43,352 bases of DNA from Spirochaetota bacterium (GCA_029560805.1 JAKQKE010000044.1:1-43352); one strand, 5' to 3'. Positions 23,686-31,879 are shown, counted from the first letter of the stretch. The notes: generated by a model not told the origin, from the letters alone. Translations and numbers: made by a program.

Positions 23686-23725
23686 CCTCCTTGCAGGACG
23701 TACTGCGCGGCATTCCTTGCCGCGC
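23686..23725 (-). promoter_or_regulatory. flaB leader: hairpin with AGGAA loop plus SD (CsrA-like)
   Basis: GCGCGGCA (23705-23712 on plus) pairs with TGCCGCGC (23718-23725). On the mRNA the 5-nt loop is AGGAA. About 13 nt downstream lies the Shine-Dalgarno GCAAGGAGG. Two GGA elements, one in a hairpin loop and one at the SD, is the arrangement CsrA binds in flagellin leaders. Confidence 0.5.
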
Positions 23726-23807
23726 GTCCCGCGCGCATGGCGTCGAGGCCGGGATTCCGTGTTCTCGCGCCCGTTCCCGTCCGTTCATGCCCCATACGGC
23801 GGGGGAA

Positions 23808-23833
23808 CCGGCCCTCCCTGAGGGGAGGGCCGG
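23808..23833 (-). terminator. 11-bp hairpin between the two flaB genes
   Basis: CCGGCCCTCCC (23808-23818) pairs perfectly with GGGAGGGCCGG (23823-23833) around TGAG. On the minus strand it is followed by GTTCCCCC, a weak terminator tail. Confidence 0.45.
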
Positions 23834-23878
23834 CATCTCCGCCGGCATGCGCACGAGGGTGTTTGTCAAAGATCCGTC

Positions 23879-23923
23879 GGCCGTCCCTTTCCCGGTCGGG
23901 AGGGGACGGCCCTATCTTTTTTT
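23879..23923 (+). terminator. Rho-independent terminator oriented against flaB
   Basis: GGCCGTCCC (23879-23887) pairs with GGGACGGCC (23903-23911), extended by an inner CCCG/CGGG, and is followed on the plus strand by CTATC and seven T (23917-23923). All flanking genes run on the minus strand, for which the same hairpin has an A-run upstream. It may act both ways or stop antisense transcripts into flaB. Confidence 0.6.
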
Positions 23924-23934
23924 AGTATACAGCC

Positions 23935-24795
23935 TTACTGGAGCAACTGCAAGACGGAAGCGGTCTTCTGGTTCGCCTGGGCGAGCATCGCGCTCGAGGC
24001 CTGGACGAGGATACGGTCCTTCGTGTAGTGGACCATCTCCGACGCCATGTCCGTGTCGCGGATGCGGCTTTCGGCGGCCTGGAGGTTCTCCGCGCCGATG
24101 TCGATGCCCTTGACGGCGTGTTCGAGCCTGTTCTGGTAAGCGCCGAGGTCCGCTCGCTGCTTGTTGACCTTCTTGAGCGCCTCGTCGAGGACGCCGATGG
24201 TCCGGTTCGCGCCGTCGGGCGACTCGAGCGATACGATCTCGTCCGAGCCGATCTGCTTGACGCCGAGGCCATAGGCGGTCATCGTGCCGATGTACACGCG
24301 CTCACGCTGGTCCATGTTGGCGCCGATGTGGAACCACATCGAGCCGGTGACCAGGTTCTCACCGTCCTCGCGGGCGAAGCGGCCGGTCAGTAGGTTCATG
24401 CCGTTGAACTGGGCGTGGCTGGCGATGCGGTCGATCTCGTCGACGAGCTGGGATACCTCGACCTGGATCTGCATGCGGTCCTCGGCGGTGTAGATGCCGT
24501 TGGCCGCCTGGATCGACAGCTCCCTGAGGCGCTGCAGGATGTCCTGGCTCTCCTGCAGGTAGCCCTCGGTCGTCTGGATGAACGACACGCCGTTGGCCGC
24601 GTTCTTCGAGGCCTGGTTCAGGCCGCGGATCTGGGACCGCATCTTCTCGGATACGGCTAGCCCGGAAGCGTCGTCGCCGGCGCGGTTGATGCGCATGCCC
24701 GAAGACAGCTTCTCCATGCCCTTGTCGACGGCGAGGCCGTTGACGCCGAGCTGGCGGTTGGCGTACATCGCGCTGATGTTGTGGTTGATGATCAT
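23935..24795 (-). CDS. flaB: Flagellin FlaB (promoter-proximal copy)
   Basis: 286 residues, the usual FlaB length. It has the N-terminal [20 protein letters not shown] and C-terminal [20 protein letters not shown] and ends [11 protein letters not shown] periplasmic filament core subunit with no signal peptide. AAGGAGG is 5 nt before ATG 24795. The leader contains a hairpin whose loop matches the CsrA consensus closely. First gene of the flagellin block; a sigma28-like site lies about 200 nt upstream. Confidence 0.95.
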   Translation of the reverse strand: MIINHNISAMYANRQLGVNGLAVDKGMEKLSSGMRINRAGDDASGLAVSEKMRSQIRGLNQASKNAANGVSFIQTTEGYLQESQDILQRLRELSIQAANGIYTAEDRMQIQVEVSQLVDEIDRIASHAQFNGMNLLTGRFAREDGENLVTGSMWFHIGANMDQRERVYIGTMTAYGLGVKQIGSDEIVSLESPDGANRTIGVLDEALKKVNKQRADLGAYQNRLEHAVKGIDIGAENLQAAESRIRDTDMASEMVHYTKDRILVQASSAMLAQANQKTASVLQLLQ

Positions 24796-24800
24796 GACTT

Positions 24801-24838
24801 CCTCCTTGTGTCTGTGCGCGGAGCATCCGTGTTCCGCG
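24801..24838 (-). promoter_or_regulatory. flaB leader: strong dual CsrA-site candidate
   Basis: On the mRNA CGCGGA/TCCGCG (24833-24838 with 24817-24822) encloses the loop ACACGGATGC, which matches 8 of 10 positions of ACARGGAUGU. The downstream SD region reads ACAAGGAGG (24801-24809), matching ACARGGA. A loop site plus an SD-overlapping site is the known CsrA repression layout. Confidence 0.6.
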
Positions 24839-25097
24839 TCTCGATACGGCGTGGCCGGTCTAGGTCGCCTCCTCCTCCTTTCGCCCTTCGGCGACGCTCA
24901 AGTTATCTATCCCGGGGCCGATTATCGTAGAGTAGGGTAGGAACGCGACGGCCCCTGATGGACCGAAACGCCTAAAGCCCAACTCCTCTTTATATATCGG
25001 CATGGGCGCGGGATTCCTTGAGTCCTATTTTTACCTATCGAGAGCTTTGGCGATGGATCGCTACTAGCGAATCGTCCATCCGCCCGAAGTATTCTTT
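24839..25097. other. Intergenic region between divergent flaB and hydrolase
   Basis: No gene seen. On the minus strand it holds a triple GGA purine tract (24868-24881), a sigma28-like site (24994-25021) and the flaB leader. Toward 25097 is an A/T-richer stretch before the hydrolase promoter. No riboswitch or small RNA is recognisable. Confidence 0.6.
24994..25021 (-). promoter_or_regulatory. sigma28-like promoter candidate for flaB
   Basis: Minus-strand GCCGATAT (24994-25001; sigma28 -10 consensus GCCGATAA) with TCAA (25018-25021; consensus TAAA) 16 nt upstream. It lies about 200 nt from flaB, giving a long leader with the CsrA-like sites. Confidence 0.4.
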
Positions 25098-25126
25098 TTG
25101 CGTAGGCGCGGCCCCGGGTGTATACT
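25098..25126 (+). promoter_or_regulatory. Promoter of the hydrolase gene
   Basis: TTGCGT (25098-25103), 17-nt spacer, TATACT (25121-25126). The ATG follows only 7 nt later, so the transcript should begin at or next to the start codon. Confidence 0.6.
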
Positions 25127-25133
25127 GCCAGGC

Positions 25134-26054
25134 ATGAAAACCGAAGAATTCTCGTTCATCGCCGACGACGGCAAGAGTATCCATGTATACCATTGGGCTC
25201 CCGAAGGGGAGGTTAAGGCTTGCGTGCTCGTCGCGCACGGCATGGCGGAGCATGCCGCCCGGTACGCCCGCCTGGCTGGGGCGATGACCAAGGCCGGCTA
25301 CGAGCTATGGGCCCCCGATCATCGCGGCCACGGCAAGACCGCCGCCGAGGGTGAACTCGGCTGGCTGGCGGATACGGACGGGTTCAGGCGCGTCATCGAG
25401 GACCTGCGGGGACTCGCGGCCCGGATCAAGGCCGATCACCCGGGCAAGAAGCTGTTCCTGCTCGGGCATTCATGGGGCTCGTTCCTGTCGCAGGGCTTCA
25501 TCTCGCTGTACGGCGACGAGCTGGCGGGTTGCGCGCTCAGCGGGACGGCCGGAGACGGCGGCGCCGTCATCGGCATGGGGCGCTCGATCGCGAAGCTCGG
25601 CTGCGCCCTGCGCGGCCAGAAGGCCAAGGCCCCGCTCATGAACGCGATGAGCTTCGGTTCGTATAACAAGGCCTTCAAGCCGAACCGCACGGTATTCGAT
25701 TGGCTGTCGCGAGACGAAGCCGAGGTCGATGCATACATTGCCGACCCCTTCTGCGGTTTCCTATGCACCTACGGTTTTTTCAGGGACCTGCTCGGAGGCC
25801 TGGCTTGGATTCATGCTCCGGCCACGATGGCGGGCGTACCCACGTCGTTGCCCATCTATATGTTCGCCGGGGCCAAAGACCCTGTCGGGGCCGCCAACGG
25901 CTCCTTCGACTGGCTGTACAATCGCTACAAGGAGCTGGGCGTCGTCGACCTATCCAGGAAGCTATACCCCGACGGCCGTCACGAGGTGTTCAACGACACC
26001 TGCCGCGACGAGGCGACCGCCGACGTCATAGCCTGGCTCGACGCCAGAGCCTGA
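25134..26054 (+). CDS. Alpha/beta hydrolase, monoacylglycerol lipase-like
   Basis: 306 residues, Hydrolase_4/lysophospholipase type. It has HGMAEHAARYARLA (oxyanion region), DHRGHGKT, the nucleophile elbow LLGHSWGSF (Ser in GxSxG), the acid AGAKDPVG and the catalytic His in PDGRHEVFND. Such enzymes cleave monoacylglycerols, lysophospholipids or other carboxylic esters. Cytoplasmic (no signal peptide). There is no Shine-Dalgarno before ATG 25134 and the -10 ends 7 nt away, consistent with a leaderless message. Divergent from flaB and not obviously part of an operon. Confidence 0.9.
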   Translation: MKTEEFSFIADDGKSIHVYHWAPEGEVKACVLVAHGMAEHAARYARLAGAMTKAGYELWAPDHRGHGKTAAEGELGWLADTDGFRRVIEDLRGLAARIKADHPGKKLFLLGHSWGSFLSQGFISLYGDELAGCALSGTAGDGGAVIGMGRSIAKLGCALRGQKAKAPLMNAMSFGSYNKAFKPNRTVFDWLSRDEAEVDAYIADPFCGFLCTYGFFRDLLGGLAWIHAPATMAGVPTSLPIYMFAGAKDPVGAANGSFDWLYNRYKELGVVDLSRKLYPDGRHEVFNDTCRDEATADVIAWLDARA

Positions 26055-26083
26055 CCGAGGCAACGCCGTAGCCCCGTACCGGC

Positions 26084-26114
26084 TTGACCTGTACCGCCGG
26101 TGCGGGGGTATAGT
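26084..26114 (+). promoter_or_regulatory. Candidate promoter of the nucleotidyltransferase gene
   Basis: TTGACC (26084-26089), 19-nt spacer, TATAGT (26109-26114), with a leader of about 60 nt to the TTG at 26181. A 6-bp inverted repeat flanks the -35. Confidence 0.4.
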
Positions 26115-26180
26115 ACAGTACCCGGGCCAGCGGCCCAGTCGCTCTCGTAGCGATCCGCACATCTATCTCTAGAGGAAACC

Positions 26181-27320
26181 TTGCTCGTACGATATCAGAA
26201 CGGGCCGGATGGAAAGCCGGTCAAGAAAGCCATAGTCTATACGGAACGCGAACACGGCATCGATCCGCGTTCCGTGGATCAGGACGCGGTGCGCATCGTC
26301 GAGCGCCTGAGGCGCTCCGGCCACGCGGCTTACATCGTCGGCGGCGCCGTCCGGGACCTGCTCCTCGGCCGCGAACCCAAGGACTACGACATCGTCACCG
26401 ACGCCGAGCCCCCTCGGATCAAGAAGCTGTTCTATCGCTCGAGGATCATCGGTAAACGCTTCCGGCTCGTCCACGTCTACGTCGGCGAGCGCATCTTCGA
26501 GGTCTCGACCTTCCGTTCGATAGCCAATGGCACCGTCGGCAACACCTATGGCACCATCGACGAGGACGCGAAACGCCGCGATTTCAGCATGAACGCGCTG
26601 TACTTCGACCCGCTCGAGCAGAAGCTCGTCGACTACGTCGGCGGCCTCAAGGACATGCGCGCCAGGAAGATAGTGCCGGTCATCCCGCTCAAGACCATCT
26701 TCGCGGAGGACCCCGTGCGCATGATCCGGGCGGTCAAGTACGCCGAGGCCACCGGTTTCGCCATCCCGTTCAAGACGCGGCTGGCCATACGCCGGCACGC
26801 CCCCGCGCTGGCTACCGCCTCGATCAGCCGGCTTGGCGAGGAAGCCAATAAGATACTCTACTCCGGGAAGGCGCGAGGCATCGTCGAGTCCTTGCGCCGC
26901 TTCGGCCTCTTATCGGCGATCATGCCGGGCGTCGACAAGGCGCTCGCCTCGGAGGGAGCCGCGGCCGCGTCGATGAAGGCGGCCCTCGCCGAACTCGACG
27001 CCTATGTCGCGGCCACCGGGGATAAGTCGCTCGGGGCGCTCCTGGCCTATGTGCTCAGGGACGCCGTAGCGGCTGCCCAGGCCATTCCGGCTCCCGACGC
27101 CCAGGCCGCCTTCCATAACGCGCTCGAAGCCGCCCGGGATTTCCTGGCTCCGCTGACCATGCCGCGGATCGAGGTGGAGCGGGCCGTCAAGTCGGTCTTC
27201 AAGGCCCCGGAACCGAAGCAGAAGCCTAAGCGCCCGAGACGCCGCCGCCGGAGGAAGCCGCCGACCGGCGCCGCAGAGCCGTCCCCTAGGGGCGGCGACG
27301 AGCCGCGCGACGGTGAATAG
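26181..27320 (+). CDS. pcnB: Poly(A) polymerase PcnB / CCA-type nucleotidyltransferase
   Basis: 379 residues of the class II nucleotidyltransferase family. Motif GGAVRDLLLGREPKDYDIVT spans residues 54-73, with catalytic Asp68 and Asp70. IIGKRFRLVHV at 89-99 matches the PcnB signature ([LIV]2-G-[RK]2-F), and RRDFSMNALYFDP follows. The signature favours poly(A) polymerase, which tags RNAs for decay, over the CCA-adding enzyme, though spirochaete members may differ. The C-terminus is highly basic (RRRRRRKPPTG), probably RNA-binding. TTG start with AGAGGAAAC 5 nt upstream. The tRNA in this window lacks CCA, so a CCA enzyme must exist here or elsewhere. Confidence 0.85.
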   Translation: MLVRYQNGPDGKPVKKAIVYTEREHGIDPRSVDQDAVRIVERLRRSGHAAYIVGGAVRDLLLGREPKDYDIVTDAEPPRIKKLFYRSRIIGKRFRLVHVYVGERIFEVSTFRSIANGTVGNTYGTIDEDAKRRDFSMNALYFDPLEQKLVDYVGGLKDMRARKIVPVIPLKTIFAEDPVRMIRAVKYAEATGFAIPFKTRLAIRRHAPALATASISRLGEEANKILYSGKARGIVESLRRFGLLSAIMPGVDKALASEGAAAASMKAALAELDAYVAATGDKSLGALLAYVLRDAVAAAQAIPAPDAQAAFHNALEAARDFLAPLTMPRIEVERAVKSVFKAPEPKQKPKRPRRRRRRKPPTGAAEPSPRGGDEPRDGE

Positions 27321-27350
27321 GCCCCCTGAGGATGCGTTTCGCCCGATGGC

Positions 27351-27380
27351 TTGACACGGCGAGGCCATTTCTCGGATGAT
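27351..27380 (+). promoter_or_regulatory. Promoter of the DUF4912-GH57-ybaK operon
   Basis: Perfect TTGACA (27351-27356), 18-nt spacer, GATGAT (27375-27380). The GTG start at 27387 is 6 nt downstream, so a leaderless message is likely. Confidence 0.5.
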
Positions 27381-27386
27381 GCGACG

Positions 27387-28091
27387 GTGAACGTCGAACG
27401 GCTGAACGGATTATCGATTGACGCCCTCTACGCCCTCGCGGACAAGATGGGGCTCGATTTACCGATCGAGTTGGAACGCGTCTTCGTCGTCGAGGCCCTG
27501 CTCGAGGCATTCGAGGAAGACAGCGAGGAGCGGAAGGCTTCCGGCGACGCAGCGGTCCATATCGAGGAAAAGAAGTATTCCGGCTCCGAACTCGACGAGA
27601 TCGACGCATCCCTCGACGCCGCCCCTTGCATCGAGAGCCGCTACAACGAGACTGTCGTCCACGTGATAGCTCGGGATCCCGAGTGGGCCTTCGTGTTCTG
27701 GGACGTGAAGGACGACGCGTTCGACGAGTTGCGCGCCAATCCTGCGTTCTCGTGCCTGTTCCTCCGCGTCGTCAAGGAATCGGTCCCCGAGGGCAAGACC
27801 GCTGGCTCGTTCGAGGTGGTCGTGGGTGAAGACGACGACCGCTGGTATCTGCATCTGCCCGACGAGGGTTGCTCGTACCACGTCGATCTGTACGCCCGTC
27901 TCGGGAATCGCTCGCGATTGCTGGCCCACTCGGCCGTCGTCAGGACGCCGAGGGCGTTGATGGCCGATTCACTCGCCAAGCTCGACGCCGACGCCGCGAC
28001 GCTGGCTACGCTGTCCGGATTGGCTAGCCTCGAGATAGCGCCAGCGCCGGAGCACCATCCTTCCCGCATCCTCGGCGGGTTCGACGAATAA
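27387..28091 (+). CDS. DUF4912 domain protein
   Basis: About 234 residues. An N-terminal helical segment (LSIDALYALADKMGLDLPIE, an SAP/Rho-N-like start) precedes a DUF4912 domain recognised by VVHVIARDPEWAFVFWDVKD, followed by a beta-rich part (RWYLHLPDEGCSYHVDLYAR). DUF4912 proteins occur beside GH57 glucan enzymes; function unknown, possibly a carbohydrate- or nucleic-acid-binding accessory. GTG 27387 chosen because the promoter -35 occupies the alternative TTG at 27351. It is 12 nt upstream of the GH57 gene. Confidence 0.8.
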   Translation: MNVERLNGLSIDALYALADKMGLDLPIELERVFVVEALLEAFEEDSEERKASGDAAVHIEEKKYSGSELDEIDASLDAAPCIESRYNETVVHVIARDPEWAFVFWDVKDDAFDELRANPAFSCLFLRVVKESVPEGKTAGSFEVVVGEDDDRWYLHLPDEGCSYHVDLYARLGNRSRLLAHSAVVRTPRALMADSLAKLDADAATLATLSGLASLEIAPAPEHHPSRILGGFDE

Positions 28092-28103
28092 CGGAGGAGC
28101 CCC

Positions 28104-29693
28104 GTGGACCGCGGATACGTAGCGCTCGTTCTAAACGCACACCTGCCGTTCGTTCGGCAACCCGATTACCCGAGCTTTCTAGAGGAACGCTGGTTGTTCG
28201 AGTCGCTGTCGGAGACCTACCTGCCGCTCCTGCGGGTCTTCGCCAGGCTCGAGGCCGACAGAATCCCATGGAAGCTCAACCTGGCGGTTTCGCCGACCCT
28301 CGAGGCTATGCTCGGCGACTCCATGCTGCAGCAGCGCTACGTCGACTGGCTCGGCGCGCAGATAGAGCTGGCCGAGAGGGAAGTGGCGCGATGCGCCGAC
28401 GACGCCGCCTTCAGGCCGTTGGCGGCCATGTACCATGAGCTGTACACGAAGAACCGCGAGGACTTCTCCGTACTCTATGCCGGAAACATCGTCGGCGCCC
28501 TCGACTTCTACTTCAAGAAGGGGCGTATCGACCTGATGACCAGCGGCGCCACGAACGCCTTCATGCCGATCTATAGAGACTATCCTGAGGCCATCGCTGC
28601 CCAGATCGAGGCCGCGGTCGTATCGTTCCGGGCCGCGTTCGGCCGCTCTCCGTCCGGCTTCTGGATGCCTCAGCTCGGCTGGTACCCTGGCGTGGAGGAG
28701 CCGCTGAGCGCGTACGGCCTCCAGTACACCGTTGTCTCGACCCGGGGGGCCCTGCTCGGGGATCCTACGCCGCGGATGGGCTCGTACGCGCCGGTTTCCT
28801 GCCCGAACGGCTTCACGGCCTTCATCCGCGACGTGGCGGCCACCGACGCCGTCTGGTCGGAGACGAACGGCTTTCCGGCGGATCCGGTATATCGCGACTT
28901 CTACAGGGACATCGGTTTCGACCTGCCGCTCGACTATATCGGGCCGTACGTCGAGCAGCAGCAGATCCGTACCTTCACCGGCTTCAAGTACTGGGCCATC
29001 ACCGGGCCCGGCGACCGGAAGGTTCCGTACGACGCCGAGCGCGCCTCGCTCCGCGTCGAGGACCACGTCGAGAGCTTCCTGCGCGACCGCGTCCTACAGG
29101 CCAAGGCGGCCGCCGCCCACATGGGGGGCCGCGAGCCGCTGATGGTCGCTCCGTACGACGCCGAGCTGTTCGGCCATTGGTGGTACGAGGGACCGCAGTG
29201 GATAGAGACGCTGTTCAGGCTGGCCCACCACACCGACGAGCTACAGTTCGTCACGCTGTCGGAGTATATGCGGGCGAACCCCGAGAACTTCGAGTCAGTT
29301 CCCGAGTTCACGTCGTGGGGCGACGGCGGCTACGGCGGCGTCTGGCTCGAGAAGTCGAACGACTGGATCTATCGGCATGTGTTCAAGATGATCGAGCGCA
29401 TGACCGAGCTCGCCGAGCGCTTTCCGAACGAGAGCGGGTTGCGCGAGCGCGTGCTCAACCAGGCGGCTCGCGAGGTGTTGCTGGCCCAGGCCTCGGATTG
29501 GCCCTTCCTGCTGCGAGCCGGCAAGTCCGGCTCCTTCGCGAGGAAGCAGATCGAGGACGCGGTGACCAATTTTAACCGTATCTACGAGATGCTCTGCGCC
29601 AACACCGTCGGCACCGAATGGCTGACCAGGCTCGAGAAGCGCAATAACATCTTTCCGAGTATCAACTACCGGGTCTTCCGGCGTAAACGCTAG
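28104..29693 (+). CDS. GH57 family 1,4-alpha-glucan branching enzyme-like protein, Glu lost
   Basis: 529 residues of the GH57/DUF1957 branching-enzyme type. Motif 1 includes NAHLPFV with His13; motif 4 is PYDAELFGHWWYEGP with the acid/base-type Asp352; motif 5 is WGDGGYGGVWLEKSN. In motif 3 the family has Trp-Leu-Pro-Glu-Cys, where Glu is the nucleophile; here it reads FWMPQLGWYPG with Gln190 (codon CAG 28671-28673). Branching enzymes cut and re-join alpha-1,4-glucan to form alpha-1,6 branches, but without this Glu activity is doubtful; it may bind glucan only. GTG start after GGAGGAG. Operon with DUF4912 and ybaK. Confidence 0.88.
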   Translation: MDRGYVALVLNAHLPFVRQPDYPSFLEERWLFESLSETYLPLLRVFARLEADRIPWKLNLAVSPTLEAMLGDSMLQQRYVDWLGAQIELAEREVARCADDAAFRPLAAMYHELYTKNREDFSVLYAGNIVGALDFYFKKGRIDLMTSGATNAFMPIYRDYPEAIAAQIEAAVVSFRAAFGRSPSGFWMPQLGWYPGVEEPLSAYGLQYTVVSTRGALLGDPTPRMGSYAPVSCPNGFTAFIRDVAATDAVWSETNGFPADPVYRDFYRDIGFDLPLDYIGPYVEQQQIRTFTGFKYWAITGPGDRKVPYDAERASLRVEDHVESFLRDRVLQAKAAAAHMGGREPLMVAPYDAELFGHWWYEGPQWIETLFRLAHHTDELQFVTLSEYMRANPENFESVPEFTSWGDGGYGGVWLEKSNDWIYRHVFKMIERMTELAERFPNESGLRERVLNQAAREVLLAQASDWPFLLRAGKSGSFARKQIEDAVTNFNRIYEMLCANTVGTEWLTRLEKRNNIFPSINYRVFRRKR

Positions 29694-29701
29694 GTGAACC
29701 C

Positions 29702-30166
29702 GTGACGACCAACGCCCTCAGGCTGGTCCGATCCATGGGCATCAGTGTCGAGGCCTTCGAGTACGAGGTCGACGAGTCCGACCTGTCGGCCGTATCGGTC
29801 GCCTCGAGGCTCGGCCTTGACCCCGACCGCGTGTTCAAGACGATAGCCGTCCGCGGAGCCAAGGTCGGACCCTTCCTCTGCGTGGTGCCGGGCTCGACCG
29901 AAGTCGACCTCAAGAAGGCGGCCAAGGCCGCCGGCGACAAATCGGCGGAGCCGCTGCCGCTCAGGGAACTCGAGCCACTGACTGGCTACGTTCGCGGCGG
30001 CTGCTCGCCCGTAGGCACCAGAACGCCCCTGCCGGTGTTCATCGACGAGACGGCCGCGCTATGGGAGACGATCTCGGTCAGCGCCGGTGCGAGGGGACTG
30101 CAAATGGTGCTGGCTCCGGACGACCTCGCGCGCGCCTCGGACGGCTCGTTCGCCGACCTTACCTGA
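29702..30166 (+). CDS. ybaK: Cys-tRNA(Pro) deacylase YbaK
   Basis: 154 residues of the YbaK/EbsC family, which hydrolyses Cys mischarged onto tRNA-Pro. It contains DRVFKTIAVRG with the conserved Lys, LCVVPGSTEVDLKKAAKAAG and the loop YVRGGCSPVGTRT. Length is normal. GTG start 8 nt after the GH57 stop with AGGTG upstream. Last gene of the operon; translation-quality function appears unrelated to the glucan genes before it. Confidence 0.92.
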   Translation: MTTNALRLVRSMGISVEAFEYEVDESDLSAVSVASRLGLDPDRVFKTIAVRGAKVGPFLCVVPGSTEVDLKKAAKAAGDKSAEPLPLRELEPLTGYVRGGCSPVGTRTPLPVFIDETAALWETISVSAGARGLQMVLAPDDLARASDGSFADLT

Positions 30167-30185
30167 GCTTTTAGTTTTGAATTGA

Positions 30186-30317
30186 ACCACGGAGACGCGG
30201 AGACACGGAGAAAGCGAAGGAATAAGGCGAGATTAAGAAAACAAGGAGATTATAATCCTTGCGTTTCTCATTCTCTATTCTCCTCTTGTATTCTCCGCAC
30301 CTCCGCGCCTCCGTGGT
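30186..30317. repeat. ~130-bp imperfect palindromic element
   Basis: The end sequence ACCACGGAGACGCGGAG (from 30186) recurs inverted at 30291-30317 with 23 of 27 bases matching. The element is centred on the perfect palindrome GATTATAATC (30248-30257) and is much less GC-rich than its surroundings. It resembles the ACCACGGAG-type repeats found scattered in many bacterial genomes. It sits between the convergent ybaK and M16 genes and could also terminate both. Confidence 0.7.
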
Positions 30318-30337
30318 CTGATTGCCCTATTCTCGAC

Positions 30338-31879
30338 TTACTCCACGGTGCCTGTGAAGGCGTCGAATTTGGTCTTATCGACTTTGGACAGCGTCGCCTG
30401 GTCGCCCACGACTATCCAGCTGATAGGCGCGTCCACGACGTAGGCGCGTACGGCCGCGACGACGTCCTCCGCGCTGATCGCGTCGATCTTGTCGATGAAG
30501 CGCAGGTACTCGAGGTGGTCGCCGAAGTAGATGTGGCTCGAGGCCAGCTGCGCCGCGGTCTCGGCGTTGGTCTGCTGGCTACCGAAGAACGCGTTGACGT
30601 ACTTGGCCTTGTAGGCCTCGATGGTCGACGCGATCGGCGCGTACTTCTCGTCGCCACCCTTAATATTGATGGTCTTGCCGGACGCCAGGAGCGCTATCGC
30701 CTCGTCGACCCAGCCCTTGGCCTCGCTCGGCCTGTCGGTCTTGTAGACGACGAGCGAGCCATAAGGGCTCTTGAAGCCGAAGGCGCGCGACCAGACCGAG
30801 TAACAGGCGCCGTGGTCGGTGCGGACGATGCTGAACAGCAGCTCGTCGAGCATCGAGAACGCCAGCTGCAGCGTCGCGAAGTCGGGGCTGTCGGGGGTCG
30901 CTATCGGGAAGTCGCCCCGCACGTAGCCTATGCCCTTGGACTTGTCGAAGCGCTCGAGCATGAGCGACCGCCTCGCGTCGTAGCGCGCCACCTCGGGGAT
31001 GGCCGAGCCCTTGGTCGGTACGGCGCCGATGCTTGCGTTGAGCGAGGCGGCGAGGGCGTCCGTGTCGAAGTTGCCCACGGCGACGACGACCATGCGCTCG
31101 GCCGCTATCGCGTCGCGGTAGAAGGCCTTGACGTCGTCGAGGCTGATCGCCGAGATCGAGGCGGCGCTCCCGCCGAAGTCGGCGGCGTAGGGGTGGCCGG
31201 CGAACATGGAGTCGTGGAGCTTCGTGACCGCGTAGCTATAGGGGTCGGCCTGGGCTTTCTGGAGGCTTACCCTGAAGTCGTTCTGAACGAGCGAAAATTG
31301 CGCCGGGTCGAAGGCCGGGTTGAGCAGGCAGTCGGCGTAGACGGCGAGCATCTGGTCCCAGTACTTGTCGATCGTATTCAGGTCGAAGCTGGCCCAGTCG
31401 TAGCTCGAGGCGCTATAGCCTATCGAACTCGACAGCTCGTACTGCAGGCGCTGGATTGCCGCGTAGCTGAACTTGGACGAGCCGCGCGTCAGCATGGCCA
31501 GGGTCATCGCCTCTATGCCAGCCTTCTCGGCGCTCGTCATCGCGGAGCCGCCGCGGAACGCCACCTTCATCGAATAGACGCGGTTGGCCGGGTTTTTCTT
31601 GACGATCAGCTTGACGCCGTTGGCCAGGGTCCTGGTCTCTATGGTCGTCAGGTTGGCCCGCATGAATTTTCCTGGCTCGGCCGACAGTTTCCATCCGGAG
31701 ACCGGCGAGGAGGGAAGGGGCCTGGATGAGGCTACCGCGGGCGCCTCCGTCGCCGCGGGCGTAACCGTTTCGGGCGCGGACGCGGGGGCGCCGGCGCAGG
31801 AGGCCGCTAGAAGCGCCGCGGCTATCGCCGCCGCGACCATGCCGGCCCGGGGCCGGCTCGTATACGTTCGAGTCATCAT
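30338..31879 (-). CDS. M16 peptidase-like lipoprotein, zinc site lost
   Basis: 513 residues. Signal peptide with lipobox-like LLAASC (Cys near 28), then an Ala/Pro/Thr-rich linker and an M16 (insulinase/processing-peptidase) two-domain fold: RTLANGVKLIVKKNPANRVY start, YDWASFDLNTIDKYWDQMLA and FGSQQTNAETAAQLASSHIY. At the position of the inverted HxxEH zinc motif the sequence is GIEAMTLAMLTRGSSKF, so it cannot bind catalytic zinc. Paired with the active M16 gene whose stop overlaps its start (ATGA). Bacterial M16B enzymes work as an active plus inactive pair, so it is probably the partner subunit. Confidence 0.85.
   Translation of the reverse strand: MMTRTYTSRPRAGMVAAAIAAALLAASCAGAPASAPETVTPAATEAPAVASSRPLPSSPVSGWKLSAEPGKFMRANLTTIETRTLANGVKLIVKKNPANRVYSMKVAFRGGSAMTSAEKAGIEAMTLAMLTRGSSKFSYAAIQRLQYELSSSIGYSASSYDWASFDLNTIDKYWDQMLAVYADCLLNPAFDPAQFSLVQNDFRVSLQKAQADPYSYAVTKLHDSMFAGHPYAADFGGSAASISAISLDDVKAFYRDAIAAERMVVVAVGNFDTDALAASLNASIGAVPTKGSAIPEVARYDARRSLMLERFDKSKGIGYVRGDFPIATPDSPDFATLQLAFSMLDELLFSIVRTDHGACYSVWSRAFGFKSPYGSLVVYKTDRPSEAKGWVDEAIALLASGKTINIKGGDEKYAPIASTIEAYKAKYVNAFFGSQQTNAETAAQLASSHIYFGDHLEYLRFIDKIDAISAEDVVAAVRAYVVDAPISWIVVGDQATLSKVDKTKFDAFTGTVE

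Noticed and set aside
24359-24826. 155-codon minus ORF starting upstream of flaB
   Set aside because: Other-frame shadow of flaB with Arg/His/Pro-rich translation.
30182-31729. 515-codon plus-strand ORF
   Set aside because: Antisense to the inactive M16 gene and starts inside the palindromic element; no recognisable domain.
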